This document shows, one piece after another, positions 45,943 to 57,623 of a stretch of 64,000 nt of DNA. The stretch covers positions 5,084,001-5,148,000 of the forward strand of contig NZ_CP010797.1 in the NCBI RefSeq assembly GCF_000954115.1, in the 5' to 3' direction. The stretch comes from Rhodococcus sp. B7740 (GTDB taxonomy: Bacteria > Actinomycetota > Actinomycetes > Mycobacteriales > Mycobacteriaceae). Under the pieces are notes generated by a model. That model was not told the origin of the DNA. It made no database searches and was given only the letters and a program-made list of their open reading frames with translations. A program made the translations under genes and the position numbers. How positions within the stretch are numbered: the stretch's first letter is position 1; the number at the start of each line of letters is the position of its first letter.

Positions 45943-47213
45943 TGTCCCGCCACTTCCTGATCTCGCCAGTCCTCGGGCAGCAGGTGATCGAGGACGTCGT
46001 CCACGGTCACGGCCCCGACCAGGTGGTCCTCGTCGTCGACCACCGGGCCGCAGACGAGGTTGTACGTCGCGAAGTACCGCGTCACGGCGGTGAGACTGTC
46101 CTCGGGGGACAATCTCGGCAGAGCGCTGTCCACCACACCGCCGACCAGGCTCGCCGGGGGTTCTCGAAGCAATTGCTGCAGATGCACGCAGCCGAGATAC
46201 GGGCCGGTCGGTGTCGCGGTCGGGGGCCGCACGACGAACACCAGGGAGGCCAGCGCAGGCGTCAGGTCGGGATTACGTACCCGGGCGAGCGCCTCGGCCA
46301 CCGTCGTCGACGCGGTGAGAACCACCGGCTCGGGGGTCATCAGACCACCGGCGGTATCGGGGGAGTGTTCGAGCAGACGACGGACAGGCGCGGAGTCCTC
46401 TGGATCCATCAGGCGCAGAAGCGATTCCGCCTCGGTCTCGGGCAGCTCGCCCAGCAGGTCGGCGGCGTCGTCCGGGTCCATGGCCTCGAGCACGTCGGCA
46501 CCACGGTCGACACCGAGGTAGTGCATCAACTCCACCTGATCGTCGTCGGGCAGTTCCTGGACGACGTCCGCGAGCCGCTCGTCGTCGAGAGCGCGCGCCA
46601 CCTCCATCCGGCGCTTGACGGGCAGCTCGCGCATCGCGTTCGCCACGTCGGCCGCGCGAAGATCCTCGAACTGCATCAGCAGCTGCGCCACACCCTGATC
46701 GGGCATGGACAGCTCGTTCTGTGTCAGCCCCTGCACGTGCTGCCAATCGACGACGTGGATGGCACCACGCCGCGCGAGCCGTTGCCGTTGCTTGCGGACC
46801 GCCACCCGCGCGACCACCCAGTCGCGAGTTCGGGTGAGTTCGATGCCGAGGTCGACAACGATGGAATCGACGTCGTGCAGCTCGTCGAGCTCGGGGTCGT
46901 CGACGCGCACCTTGGAGTCGAGGATCTGCGCGAAGACCAGGATCTCGTTGGCGCGCTGGGTGAATCGACGAAGACTGACGTTTCCGGTCGTGAGTTGAAC
47001 GGAATTGGGCTCGATGCTCGTCACTCGTAGCATCGGCACGAAAATTCTTCGGCGAGTTGCCAATTCGACCACAAGGCCGAGGACTCTCGGCTGCGCTCTG
47101 CCGACACGCATCGAGACGACCACGTCACGAACCCGGCCGATCGATTCGCCGTCGGGGCCCAGGACACCCAGGCCGGCGAGCCTGGCCGCGAATACCTTGC
47201 TCAGTGCTGCCAT
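45939..47213 (-). CDS. MgtE intracellular-N and CBS domain protein without channel
   Basis: 424-residue protein: a PRC-barrel-like start (about 8-75; LGPDGESIGRVRDVVV), a MgtE_N superhelical domain (about 160-290; repeats of LPDDDQVELMHYL type), and two CBS motifs (about 295-415; GGLMTPEPVVL, DDEDHLVGAVTVDDVLDHL). The magnesium channel domain of MgtE is missing, so it probably acts as a soluble sensor or regulator of a partner, perhaps the DUF1003 protein. Orthologue of Rv1232c by order. Confidence 0.9.
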   Translation of the reverse strand: MAALSKVFAARLAGLGVLGPDGESIGRVRDVVVSMRVGRAQPRVLGLVVELATRRRIFVPMLRVTSIEPNSVQLTTGNVSLRRFTQRANEILVFAQILDSKVRVDDPELDELHDVDSIVVDLGIELTRTRDWVVARVAVRKQRQRLARRGAIHVVDWQHVQGLTQNELSMPDQGVAQLLMQFEDLRAADVANAMRELPVKRRMEVARALDDERLADVVQELPDDDQVELMHYLGVDRGADVLEAMDPDDAADLLGELPETEAESLLRLMDPEDSAPVRRLLEHSPDTAGGLMTPEPVVLTASTTVAEALARVRNPDLTPALASLVFVVRPPTATPTGPYLGCVHLQQLLREPPASLVGGVVDSALPRLSPEDSLTAVTRYFATYNLVCGPVVDDEDHLVGAVTVDDVLDHLLPEDWRDQEVAGQ

Positions 47214-47272
47214 GATGGCAAGGTTAGAGGCTCGGCAGTACAGAGGGTGAATCAGACAGGGGTTGTGCTTTC

Positions 47273-48229
47273 GTGAGAGCTTCGGGCATGCGGCGGTCGG
47301 TACTGGCCGTTCCGGGCAGTTCGGACAAGATGATCGACAAGGCGAAGGGACTGCCCGCCGACGCGGTCTTTCTCGATCTCGAGGACGCCGTCGCGCCGCT
47401 GGCGAAAGTGGCGGCCCGAGCGCGCATCGTGGACGCACTCAACTCCGACGGCTGGGGCGATCAGATCAAGGTCGTGCGCGTCAACGACTGGACGACGCAG
47501 TGGACCTACGGCGACGTCATCGACGTCGTGTCGGGTGCCGGACGCAATCTCGACGCCATCCTGCTGCCGAAGGTGGAATGCGCCGCGCACGTGCAGGCGC
47601 TGGATCTGCTGCTCACTCAGCTCGAGAAGGAGCACGGTCTCGAGGTCGGTGCCATCGGGATCGAGCCGCAGATCGAGAGCGCACGCAGTCTGCGCAACAT
47701 CGACGAGATCGCGACGGCGAGCCCGCGCGTGCAGACTCTGGTGTTCGGCCCTGCGGATCTGATGGCGAGCGTCAACATGCGCACTCTGGTCGTCGGCGAG
47801 CAACCGGTCGGATACGACACGGGCGACGCCTATCACCACATTCTGATGACCATTCTGCTCGCTGCCCGGACCCACGGTCTGCAGGCGATCGATGGCCCCT
47901 ACCTGCAAATTCGAGATCTCGACGCCTTTCGTCGGGCGGCCGGGCGCACGGCCGGCCTCGGTTTCGACGGCAAGTGGGTGCTGCATCCGACGCAGATCGA
48001 GGCCGCCAACGAGATCTTCGCGCCGCGTCAGGCCGATTACGACAAGGCCGAGATGATTCTCGACGCCTACGAGTTCCACACGTCCGCGGCGGGTGGCGGT
48101 CGCGGTGCGGTGATGTTGGGCGACGAGATGATCGACGAGGCGAGCCGCAAGATGGCGCTCGTCGTCTCGGCGAAGGGCCGCGCCGCAGGAATGACGCGCA
48201 CGACCGCTTTCGTGCCGCCCACAACCTGA
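47273..48229 (+). CDS. HpcH/HpaI aldolase / CitE-like CoA-ester lyase
   Basis: 318-residue TIM-barrel enzyme of the citrate lyase beta/malyl-CoA lyase family. Motifs are RRSVLAVPGSSDKM, FLDLEDAVAP, ILLPKVE (metal Glu) and FGPADLMASV. Substrates in this family include malyl-CoA and citramalyl-CoA; the exact one is unknown. The start is GTG 47273, or ATG 47288 (MRRSVLAV). It is divergent from the MgtE-N gene with 59 bases between. Confidence 0.9.
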   Translation: MRASGMRRSVLAVPGSSDKMIDKAKGLPADAVFLDLEDAVAPLAKVAARARIVDALNSDGWGDQIKVVRVNDWTTQWTYGDVIDVVSGAGRNLDAILLPKVECAAHVQALDLLLTQLEKEHGLEVGAIGIEPQIESARSLRNIDEIATASPRVQTLVFGPADLMASVNMRTLVVGEQPVGYDTGDAYHHILMTILLAARTHGLQAIDGPYLQIRDLDAFRRAAGRTAGLGFDGKWVLHPTQIEAANEIFAPRQADYDKAEMILDAYEFHTSAAGGGRGAVMLGDEMIDEASRKMALVVSAKGRAAGMTRTTAFVPPTT

Positions 48230-48314
48230 CCGACCACGTCCTGACCGACCGTCAACCTGCTGTGAACCGCTACAACGGGTGTGCCGGGTGTCCGTTTCGG
48301 GGCACAATGGAGTC

Positions 48315-48803
48315 ATGACTAATCCCCTCTCGCAGTCGGGCCGCCCAGGGCAGGGACTGCCGACGCCGCCTTCCGGTTGGCCGATCGGTTCCTACCCCAC
48401 CTACGCCGAGGCACAGCGCGCCGTCGACTACCTGTCCGACGAGGAGTTCTCGGTACAGGACGTGACGATCGTCGGCGTCGACCTGATGCAGGTCGAGCGC
48501 GTCCTGGGCCGGCTCACGTGGCCCAAAGTGATTGGTGGAGGCATTGTTTCGGGTGCATGGCTGGGCGTTTTCCTCGGCCTGGTCCTCGGTATCTTCAGCG
48601 AGAACATCCTCGGAGCTCTGCTCATCGGCGTCGGCGGCGGCATCATCTTCGGCCTGATCTCGGCGTCCATTCCGTACGCGGCCACCAAGGGGCAGCGAGA
48701 TTTCGCGTCGAGCATGCAGTTGGTCGCCGGTCGTTACGACGTCCTCTGCGAACCCCGTACCGCGGAGAAAGCGCGCGACCTGCTCGCGAAACTGTCGATC
48801 TGA
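48315..48803 (+). CDS. YflT/general stress protein 17M-like membrane protein
   Basis: 162-residue protein with a N-terminal YflT-like fold (SYPTYAEAQRAVDYLSDEEF, DVTIVGVDL) and two glycine-rich transmembrane helices (about 78-100 and 103-125). A soluble C-terminal part ends ARDLLAKLSI. It lies in the position of Rv1234, just before lpqY-sugABC. Function unknown. Confidence 0.88.
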   Translation: MTNPLSQSGRPGQGLPTPPSGWPIGSYPTYAEAQRAVDYLSDEEFSVQDVTIVGVDLMQVERVLGRLTWPKVIGGGIVSGAWLGVFLGLVLGIFSENILGALLIGVGGGIIFGLISASIPYAATKGQRDFASSMQLVAGRYDVLCEPRTAEKARDLLAKLSI

Positions 48804-48929
48804 TCACACCTGGTGGACGACAAGGCAACCGACAGGTAACGGAATAGCCCCAATCTCCCCTCAATGCCAGTGAGTTCGGTTACGTTTCTTTCGTGCACGG
48901 CAGTCCCACACAGTGTGCTGCGCGAGTAA

Positions 48930-50316
<1,387 letters not shown>

Positions 50317-50320
<4 letters not shown>

Positions 50321-51267
50321 GCGCCACCACCGAGTCACAGCCCGCATCGCAGCCTGTCGACAAGCAGGCGGCTCTGAAGAACGTTTCCGACGGCAAGAAG
50401 GCCGAACGACGGTTGGGTCTGCTGCTCATCGCACCCGCAGCCCTGCTGATGATCGCGGTCACCGGGTACCCGATCATCTACGCGTTCTGGCTCAGCCTGC
50501 AGAAGTACAACCTCGCATTCCCCGAGGATCGTGAATTCGTCGGCATCTCCAACTACGTGACCGTGCTCTCCGACGGCTACTGGTGGACGGCGTTCGGCGT
50601 GACGGCGGGCATCACGATCATCTCGGTGATCATCGAGTTCATCCTCGGCCTGGCGGTGGCTCTGGTCATGCACCGCACCATCTTCGGCCGTGGACTGGTG
50701 CGCACCGTGGTGCTCATTCCGTACGGCATCGTGACCGTCGCCGCCGCGTACAGCTGGTACTACGCGTGGACCCCCGGCACGGGCTACCTCGCCAATCTGC
50801 TGCCCGACGGCAGTGCCCCGCTCACCGAGCAGTTCCCGTCACTGGCGATCGTCGTGTTGGCCGAAGTGTGGAAGACGACGCCGTTCATGGCGCTGCTGCT
50901 GCTCGCAGGCCTGGCGCTGGTGCCCGACGACCTGCTCAAGGCCGCCGAGGTCGACGGGGCGGGCGGCTGGACCAGGCTGATGCGGATCACCATTCCGTTG
51001 ATGAAGCCGGCGATCCTCGTCGCGGTGCTCTTCCGCACCCTCGACGCGTTCCGCATCTTCGACAACATCTACGTCCTGACCCGAGGCAGCAACGAAACCG
51101 GATCGGTCTCGATTCTGGGTTACAACAACCTCTTCGGTGCGTTCAACCTCGGACTCGGGTCGGCGATCAGCATCCTGATCTTCTTCTGCGTCGCGATCAT
51201 CGCGTTCGTGTTCATCAAGTTGTTCGGTGCATCGGCACCGGGATCCGACGACGGAGGCCGCAAGTAA
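50317..51267 (+). CDS. sugA: Trehalose ABC transporter permease SugA
   Basis: 316-residue MalF-type inner-membrane permease with six transmembrane helices from about residue 40, after a cytoplasmic N-terminal segment. The EAA loop is near [24 protein letters not shown] overlaps the lpqY stop (ATGA) and its own stop overlaps the sugB ATG. The SugABC-LpqY system recycles trehalose released by mycolyltransferases. Confidence 0.95.
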
Positions 51268-52100
51268 TGACCACTGTTACGCCTCGCAAGAAGGTCGGTT
51301 GGACGGTCGTCAACGTCCTCGTCCTGCTCTACGCACTCGTTCCGCTGCTGTGGATCATCAGCCTGTCGTTCAAGTCGACGGCGACCATCGCGGACGGCAG
51401 GTTCATTCCGCAGTCGTTCACCCTCGAGAACTACAAGGGCATCTTCCAGACGAACCAGTTCACCTCGGCATTGGTGAACTCGATCGGCATCGGATTGATC
51501 ACCACGGTGATCGCCGTGGTGATCGGCACGATGGCCGCGTATGCCGTTGCTCGCCTTGACTTTCCGGGCAAGAAGGCGCTCGTGGGTGCGGCGCTGCTCA
51601 TCGCGATGTTCCCGCAGATCTCGCTGGTGACACCGCTGTTCGACATCTCCCGCTCGCTGGGACTGTTCGACACCTGGCCGGGACTGATCATCCCGTACAT
51701 CACCTTCGCGTTGCCGTTGGCGATCTACACCCTGTCGGCGTTCTTCCGTGAGATTCCGTGGGAGCTCGAAAAGGCAGCGAAGATGGACGGCGCGACGCCC
51801 GCACAGGCGTTCCGCAAGGTCATCGCTCCGCTGGCCGCCCCCGGCATCGTCACCGCCGCCATTCTGGTGTTCATCTTCGCCTGGAACGACCTTCTGCTCG
51901 CCATCTCGTTGACGGCGACGGAACGTTCGGTCACCGTCCCGGCGGCCATCTCGCAGTTCACCGGTAGCTCTCAGTTCGAGGAGCCCACGGGGTCGATCGC
52001 GGCGGCAGCAGTCGTCATCACGATCCCGATCATCATTTTCGTGCTCTTCTTCCAACGACGTATCGTGGCGGGCTTGACGTCCGGCGCAGTGAAGGGATAA
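51267..52100 (+). CDS. sugB: Trehalose ABC transporter permease SugB
   Basis: 277-residue MalG-type permease with six transmembrane helices. The EAA loop is [23 protein letters not shown]. The ATG shares its A with the sugA stop TAA. Partner of SugA; sugC starts six bases after its stop. Confidence 0.95.
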   Translation: MTTVTPRKKVGWTVVNVLVLLYALVPLLWIISLSFKSTATIADGRFIPQSFTLENYKGIFQTNQFTSALVNSIGIGLITTVIAVVIGTMAAYAVARLDFPGKKALVGAALLIAMFPQISLVTPLFDISRSLGLFDTWPGLIIPYITFALPLAIYTLSAFFREIPWELEKAAKMDGATPAQAFRKVIAPLAAPGIVTAAILVFIFAWNDLLLAISLTATERSVTVPAAISQFTGSSQFEEPTGSIAAAAVVITIPIIIFVLFFQRRIVAGLTSGAVKG

Positions 52101-52105
52101 CCGTC

Positions 52106-53275
<1,170 letters not shown>

Positions 53276-53287
53276 AGCGCTGCGCGC

Positions 53288-53331
53288 ATGTGCACGGAAC
53301 TTCGTAGTGGGCTACGAAGTTCCGTGCACAT
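53288..53331 (+). terminator. 20-bp perfect palindrome between sugC and the secreted protein gene
   Basis: ATGTGCACGGAACTTCGTAG (53288-53307), loop TGGG, and its exact reverse complement (53312-53331). It separates convergent genes and follows GCGCTGCGCGCA (53277-53288), identical to the sequence at the same distance after glgC. Confidence 0.8.
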
Positions 53332-53334
53332 GGG

Positions 53335-53622
53335 TCAGAAGGCAGAGCCCGTGCTCGGCAGCTGGTAGCCCTGGAAGAAGTCGAACGGCACCACATTCGG
53401 TGCCGGGTTCTGCAGCTGCGGCGCCGGTGCCTGTGGGAACAGTTCGGGTAGGCGGAACTGATCGGGCTGCTGGTTCTGCTGATACTGCGGCGCGCTGTGG
53501 TCACGATCGTCGCGGTCGGACCACAGCGGATCGGCCGACGCGGTGCCGGTGACCGCCACCAGAGGGATGGCCACCAATGCTCCGGTGACTGCTGCGCGGG
53601 TGAGGATCTTTCGGGTGTTCAT
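53335..53622 (-). CDS. Small secreted protein
   Basis: 95-residue protein with a clear signal peptide (about 1-31: ILTRAAVTGALVAIPLVAV core, cleavage near ASADP) and a mature part rich in Gln/Pro/Asp (SAPQYQQNQQPDQF, PQAPAPQLQNPAP). The mature peptide is likely unstructured and lacks cysteines. AAAGGGA lies before the ATG. It ends three bases from the sugC palindrome. No family recognised. Confidence 0.82.
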   Translation of the reverse strand: MNTRKILTRAAVTGALVAIPLVAVTGTASADPLWSDRDDRDHSAPQYQQNQQPDQFRLPELFPQAPAPQLQNPAPNVVPFDFFQGYQLPSTGSAF

Positions 53623-53813
53623 GTGTTCCCTTTCGTCGTGGTTCGTACCTCCACGACACTAGGTATTCGTGAGTACGCCCGAAAGGAAGATTCGTTGACT
53701 CCCAGTAGATTACGAGTCTTCTGCCAGGGTTTCCCACCTGCGAACGGACGGTCTTCGTCCTGGTCGGACAAGGGTGTCGGCTGTCAGGTCGCTGTGAAGC
53801 GGTCGGCAGCTCG

Positions 53814-55250
53814 TCACGCCGCCATGTTCGACGTGCTGGTCGGTTCGGACCCCGCCACTCGCACCGATTCCCGCGCGGCGGGGGTACTCCTGATGGCCAG
53901 GGCCGCGAGTACGACAACGAGGCAGGCCACCGCACCTGCGACGAACGCTGCGGTGTACACGCTCTCGCGGGCGACGGCTGTCCCGTCGATGGTGAACATG
54001 GCGAGGACGGTGGACAGCGTGGCACTGGCGATCGAGGTGCCGACTGTCCGGACGATCGAATTGACGCTGTTCGCCACCCCGGTGTCCGCTGCGCTGACCT
54101 CGGCCATGAGCAGGTTCGGCAGGGCAGCGAACGCAAGACTGACGAACATGTTGATGACGATGCCTGCGGTGATCAGCTGCCAGGTGTGATCGTGGGCGAG
54201 TGCGACGAAGACGAACCCGACCATCCCGATCACGGCTCCTGCGATCAGTACTCGGCGCGGCCCGAACGACCGGATGAGGCGGCCACTGACGACGGCCGCG
54301 ACCACTCCGACCGCTGCGCCGGGCAGCAGATAGACGACACTCGCCTCGAGAACGTTCGCGGTGAAGCCGTAGCCGGCCACAGCTCGTGGTGTCTGCACGA
54401 AGTACGAGCAGGCGAGGAAATTGACGAACATCCCGATACCGACGAAGAGGGTGGCGACGTTGGTGGCGAGCAACGGTCCGTGGGTGAGCATGCGGGGTGC
54501 GACCAATGGCTCGTCGGCGCGCTTCTCGAAGGTCCACCAGATGGCCCCCGCGACCACACCGCCGACCGCGCAGCCGATGGTGGCAACCGAACCCCACCCC
54601 CAGGTGCGGCCCTGGGTCAGGGCGAGGAACAGCAGCAGCAGAGTCACCGCGAGCAGTGCAGCTCCCCACCAGTCGACGGTGCCGCCGCTGGTTCTCGGGC
54701 GCGCCGGTACGCCGAACCAGGCGATTGCGAGCGCGAGCACCACGAACGCAACAGTGAGCCAGAACACGCGGTGGTAGTCGGCACCGTTGGCCGTCAGCAG
54801 CCCGGTCAACACCAGTCCGAAGCCACCGCCAACGCCGAGTGTGCCGGACAGGACGGCCATCGAGCCCACGAGCTTACGAGGAGGCATCTCGTCACGGAGG
54901 ACGGCAAGCGCGATGGGGAACAGTGCGTAGGACACGCCCTGCAGGACGCGGCCGACGATCAGCCACAGCAACGAGTGAGTCAGGGCCGCGAGGAGAGATC
55001 CGGCGAGGACGACGGTGAGCACACCGATCAGCACCGGACGCTTGCCGTGCAGGTCGGCGAGCCTCCCGATGACCGGGGTGGCGATCACCGCCGCGAGGAG
55101 GTTGGCCGTCAGCACCCATCCGGCGGCGGTGGTGCCGACCCCGAGTTGGGTGCCGATGGTCAAGACGATGGGGACCACCATCGTTTGCAGAACGGCGAGA
55201 GTCATGACGATGAAACAGAGTCCGGGCAGCAGTATGCGGCGGGAGGACAT
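53814..55250 (-). CDS. MFS drug exporter (DHA2/EmrB-QacA type)
   Basis: 478-residue transporter with about 14 transmembrane helices. It has motif A-like GRLADLHGKRPVL between helices 2 and 3 and motif C-like SGTLGVGGGFGLVL in helix 5. DHA2 members export drugs and other toxic compounds using the proton gradient. No regulator gene is adjacent. The 191 bases downstream hold no recognised gene. Substrate unknown. Confidence 0.92.
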   Translation of the reverse strand: MSSRRILLPGLCFIVMTLAVLQTMVVPIVLTIGTQLGVGTTAAGWVLTANLLAAVIATPVIGRLADLHGKRPVLIGVLTVVLAGSLLAALTHSLLWLIVGRVLQGVSYALFPIALAVLRDEMPPRKLVGSMAVLSGTLGVGGGFGLVLTGLLTANGADYHRVFWLTVAFVVLALAIAWFGVPARPRTSGGTVDWWGAALLAVTLLLLFLALTQGRTWGWGSVATIGCAVGGVVAGAIWWTFEKRADEPLVAPRMLTHGPLLATNVATLFVGIGMFVNFLACSYFVQTPRAVAGYGFTANVLEASVVYLLPGAAVGVVAAVVSGRLIRSFGPRRVLIAGAVIGMVGFVFVALAHDHTWQLITAGIVINMFVSLAFAALPNLLMAEVSAADTGVANSVNSIVRTVGTSIASATLSTVLAMFTIDGTAVARESVYTAAFVAGAVACLVVVLAALAIRSTPAARESVRVAGSEPTSTSNMAA

Positions 55251-55391
55251 GAAAGAACTACCTCGTTACGTATCGACCAAGCGATGGAACCGAAAAAATT
55301 AGAATGATGAACGCATCTAAGTAACTATCAGAGATCGGTGCACCAGGGAAGTGAGCCGGGGCCGTTACCACGGCCGAGCATCGACGCAGGC

Positions 55392-56246
55392 CTACTGATG
55401 CTTTCCCAGAGCTTTCTGACGCAGTTCGCTGACGATCTCGTCGTTCCAGACGTGTTCGCGCACCAGGCGGTAGCGCTCCCGGCTCATCCACAGGTACGCC
55501 TCGGCGTCGGTGCGGTCCTCGAGGATCTCCGCTGCGCGCACCATGCGCACCACCGGTAGGTACTCCTCACCGAACCAACGCCGCGCGACGGTACCGCGGT
55601 CGACGAATTCTCCGACCTCCTGCATCAACCGGAAGCCCCACGCCTCCACCGATTCGCTCAGTTGGGCGTAGTCGAAGGGATCGGTGACCTGGACGGCCTC
55701 GCGGGCGCGGCCGACCAACGGAACTCGACTGAGGAAGATGCGTCGGTGGTCCTTGATCAGCAGGTCGCCGCGTCGGGTGATGCCCTCGGGGGAGATGCGG
55801 GTGATGATCTCGGTGACCACCGCGTCGATCGACGTCCGGTGCATCGCGAAGGCGATGGAGACTCGGTGGTGGCCGTCGACGACGAAGTGCATGCCCCCGA
55901 TGCGGTACACCTGGATCGGCGGCATCGCCTCGCCGCGGCGCTGAGCGGCCGCGAGTCGCTGCCAGCGCTCGCGAATACGTGCCGAGGTAGGGCGGAAGAA
56001 ACGGTCGAAATCGCGTGTGCGGTCCACACTTCCGACGATGGTCTCGACGCGGATGACCTGCAGACCCAGGTGCCGTTCGCCCACCTTGCCGAGGGCGGCG
56101 ACCACCTCGTCGAACGGCAGGATGGTGTTGACGTCGTCGGGTTGGCGACGCAGCCACCCGACCAGACGTGCGACGTCGGCGCGTCGGCGCTGGCGGGTGA
56201 AGTCGTTCTCCGCGTCGGCGGCCGGGAATCCGGTGTCACGTGCCAT
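55392..56246 (-). CDS. ParB/sulfiredoxin-like fold protein
   Basis: 284-residue protein with a ParB-N-like core (MPPIQVYRIGGMHFVVDGHHRVSIAFAM, split across about 108-135) but no helix-turn-helix of chromosomal ParB. These are usually annotated 'ParB domain' proteins; the conserved GHHR motif suggests NTP binding or nuclease-like activity as in other ParB-fold enzymes. It overlaps the upstream phosphoesterase gene by 11 bases. It is not the chromosome partition ParB. Confidence 0.8.
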   Translation of the reverse strand: MARDTGFPAADAENDFTRQRRRADVARLVGWLRRQPDDVNTILPFDEVVAALGKVGERHLGLQVIRVETIVGSVDRTRDFDRFFRPTSARIRERWQRLAAAQRRGEAMPPIQVYRIGGMHFVVDGHHRVSIAFAMHRTSIDAVVTEIITRISPEGITRRGDLLIKDHRRIFLSRVPLVGRAREAVQVTDPFDYAQLSESVEAWGFRLMQEVGEFVDRGTVARRWFGEEYLPVVRMVRAAEILEDRTDAEAYLWMSRERYRLVREHVWNDEIVSELRQKALGKHQ

Positions 56247-56970
56247 GTCTGCGCCTCACGATCTTCGGTGTCTCGAAATCCGTTCTCTCGCTGCCCGGTT
56301 CGATCTCGAGAAGGGTGTATCCGACGGTGTTGATCACCGTCGCGCCGTGCAGGGTCAGGTCGTCCGGGGTGTGACCGTGCGGATGAATATGCCCGTGCAA
56401 CAACAACTGTGGCGACAGTCGACGCGTCACCTCGTCCAGGCAGTCGAAGCCGATGTGCGCGGGGTCGGTGTCGTCACCGACGCCGAGCGGGGGACTGTGG
56501 GTGAGCAGAATGTCGACGGGGCGAAGATCCTTGCGCACGTTGCGATGCCACGCGAACGTTCGAGTCAGGGTGCGCGATCGCCGTCGTTGCTGCCGTTGGG
56601 TCCACTGATTGGGGCCACCGTTGTAGCGGATGGACCCACCGAGGCCGGCTATCCGTAGGCCTGCGGCGGAGACTATTCGACGGTCGACGTTGACGGCACC
56701 GACCGGTCCGGGCCAGGTGGCGGGCAACCCGGCGCGCATCCACCCTGCGCGTCCGGCCGAGTATCCGGTGAGGTCCGCGTCGTGATTGCCTGGAACGAAC
56801 ACACACGGAGCGTTCAACGCGTCGGTGAGGTACTCGAGGTAGTCGAACGGGAGGTCGCCCGCGCCGAGAATCAGGTCGACTCCGAGCGACTTCACCTGCG
56901 GACTCCACAGGGATTCGATCGTTTCGTCGGCAACTGCGAGAACGGAGACCACGGGTACGACGGTACCCAC
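56236..56970 (-). CDS. Metallophosphoesterase
   Basis: 244-residue calcineurin-like phosphoesterase. GAGDLPFDYLEYL, VPGNHDAD, LLTHSPPLG and HGHIHPHG are the metal-binding blocks; the first block starts ADETIES instead of the usual DxH. It overlaps the ParB-fold gene (11 bases), suggesting a two-gene operon. The substrate is unknown. The first codon is ambiguous, but the core begins within the first ten residues. Confidence 0.87.
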   Translation of the reverse strand: MGTVVPVVSVLAVADETIESLWSPQVKSLGVDLILGAGDLPFDYLEYLTDALNAPCVFVPGNHDADLTGYSAGRAGWMRAGLPATWPGPVGAVNVDRRIVSAAGLRIAGLGGSIRYNGGPNQWTQRQQRRRSRTLTRTFAWHRNVRKDLRPVDILLTHSPPLGVGDDTDPAHIGFDCLDEVTRRLSPQLLLHGHIHPHGHTPDDLTLHGATVINTVGYTLLEIEPGSERTDFETPKIVRRRHGT

Positions 56971-57022
56971 CTCCGGTGCGGTGATACCTCCGAACGGACT
57001 TCTCGGGCATCGGTGGTGTTGG

Positions 57023-57616
57023 ATGGGTCAGGTGAGCGACAGTGTCATTGCAGCGGTACGCGCACATCTGGTGACCGAGATCGGCGACGAGAATCCGTCG
57101 TCGGCGTCGGTGACGTTCCTCGGCCTCGAGTCGCTGGACGTGCTGAGGTTCGGCGCGGACTCCGACGTGGTCCGGTACGTCAGTCTCGGCTGTTCTCGTC
57201 ACCCCATGGCCGATCCCAACGAACTCGTCGCCGATCCCTCGCGCGGCCCCCGAGCAGAACTGGTGCTGACTCTTCGCGGTGGGGCAGGCGTGGCGTCGGG
57301 CGTGCACAAGTCCCTGGCCGTGCTCGCTGCCTCGCCCGCGGTGGAGGGGGTCGTGCTCGTCGAGGACGCGCTGCTCGATCTGGGCGAGCCGCTCTGGACC
57401 AACGCGCCGTTCACCGCGGTGCTGCTCGGCGACAGCGACATCGCCGATCTGACGCTGCCCGAGCCCTACGATCCGGTTCGCTTTCTCGCTGCCGTGCCGT
57501 TGACCGGTACCGAGGCCGCGTGGGTGCGTCTGCGCGGTGCCGCGGCCCTGCGTGAGGCCTGGGCCGAGGCCGGGATCGACGTGCGCGATCCGAATCGGTC
57601 CGCGGCCAGTCTCTGA
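57023..57616 (+). CDS. Suppressor-of-fused (SUFU) domain protein
   Basis: 197-residue protein with the bacterial SUFU domain pattern: YVSLGCSRHPMADP, RAELVLTLRG, GVVLVEDALLDLGEPLW, and FLAAVPLTGTEAAWVRLRGAAALREAW. ATG 57023 or GTG 57032. It is divergent from the phosphoesterase gene. Bacterial SUFU proteins are uncharacterised and some act as immunity proteins in toxin systems; no toxin gene is nearby here. Confidence 0.83.
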   Translation: MGQVSDSVIAAVRAHLVTEIGDENPSSASVTFLGLESLDVLRFGADSDVVRYVSLGCSRHPMADPNELVADPSRGPRAELVLTLRGGAGVASGVHKSLAVLAASPAVEGVVLVEDALLDLGEPLWTNAPFTAVLLGDSDIADLTLPEPYDPVRFLAAVPLTGTEAAWVRLRGAAALREAWAEAGIDVRDPNRSAASL

Positions 57617-57623
57617 CCCGTAG

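Noticed and set aside
55360..55375. GGCCGT/ACGGCC hairpin near the ParB-like gene end
   Set aside because: Only six base pairs with no T-tract, so it is too weak to call.
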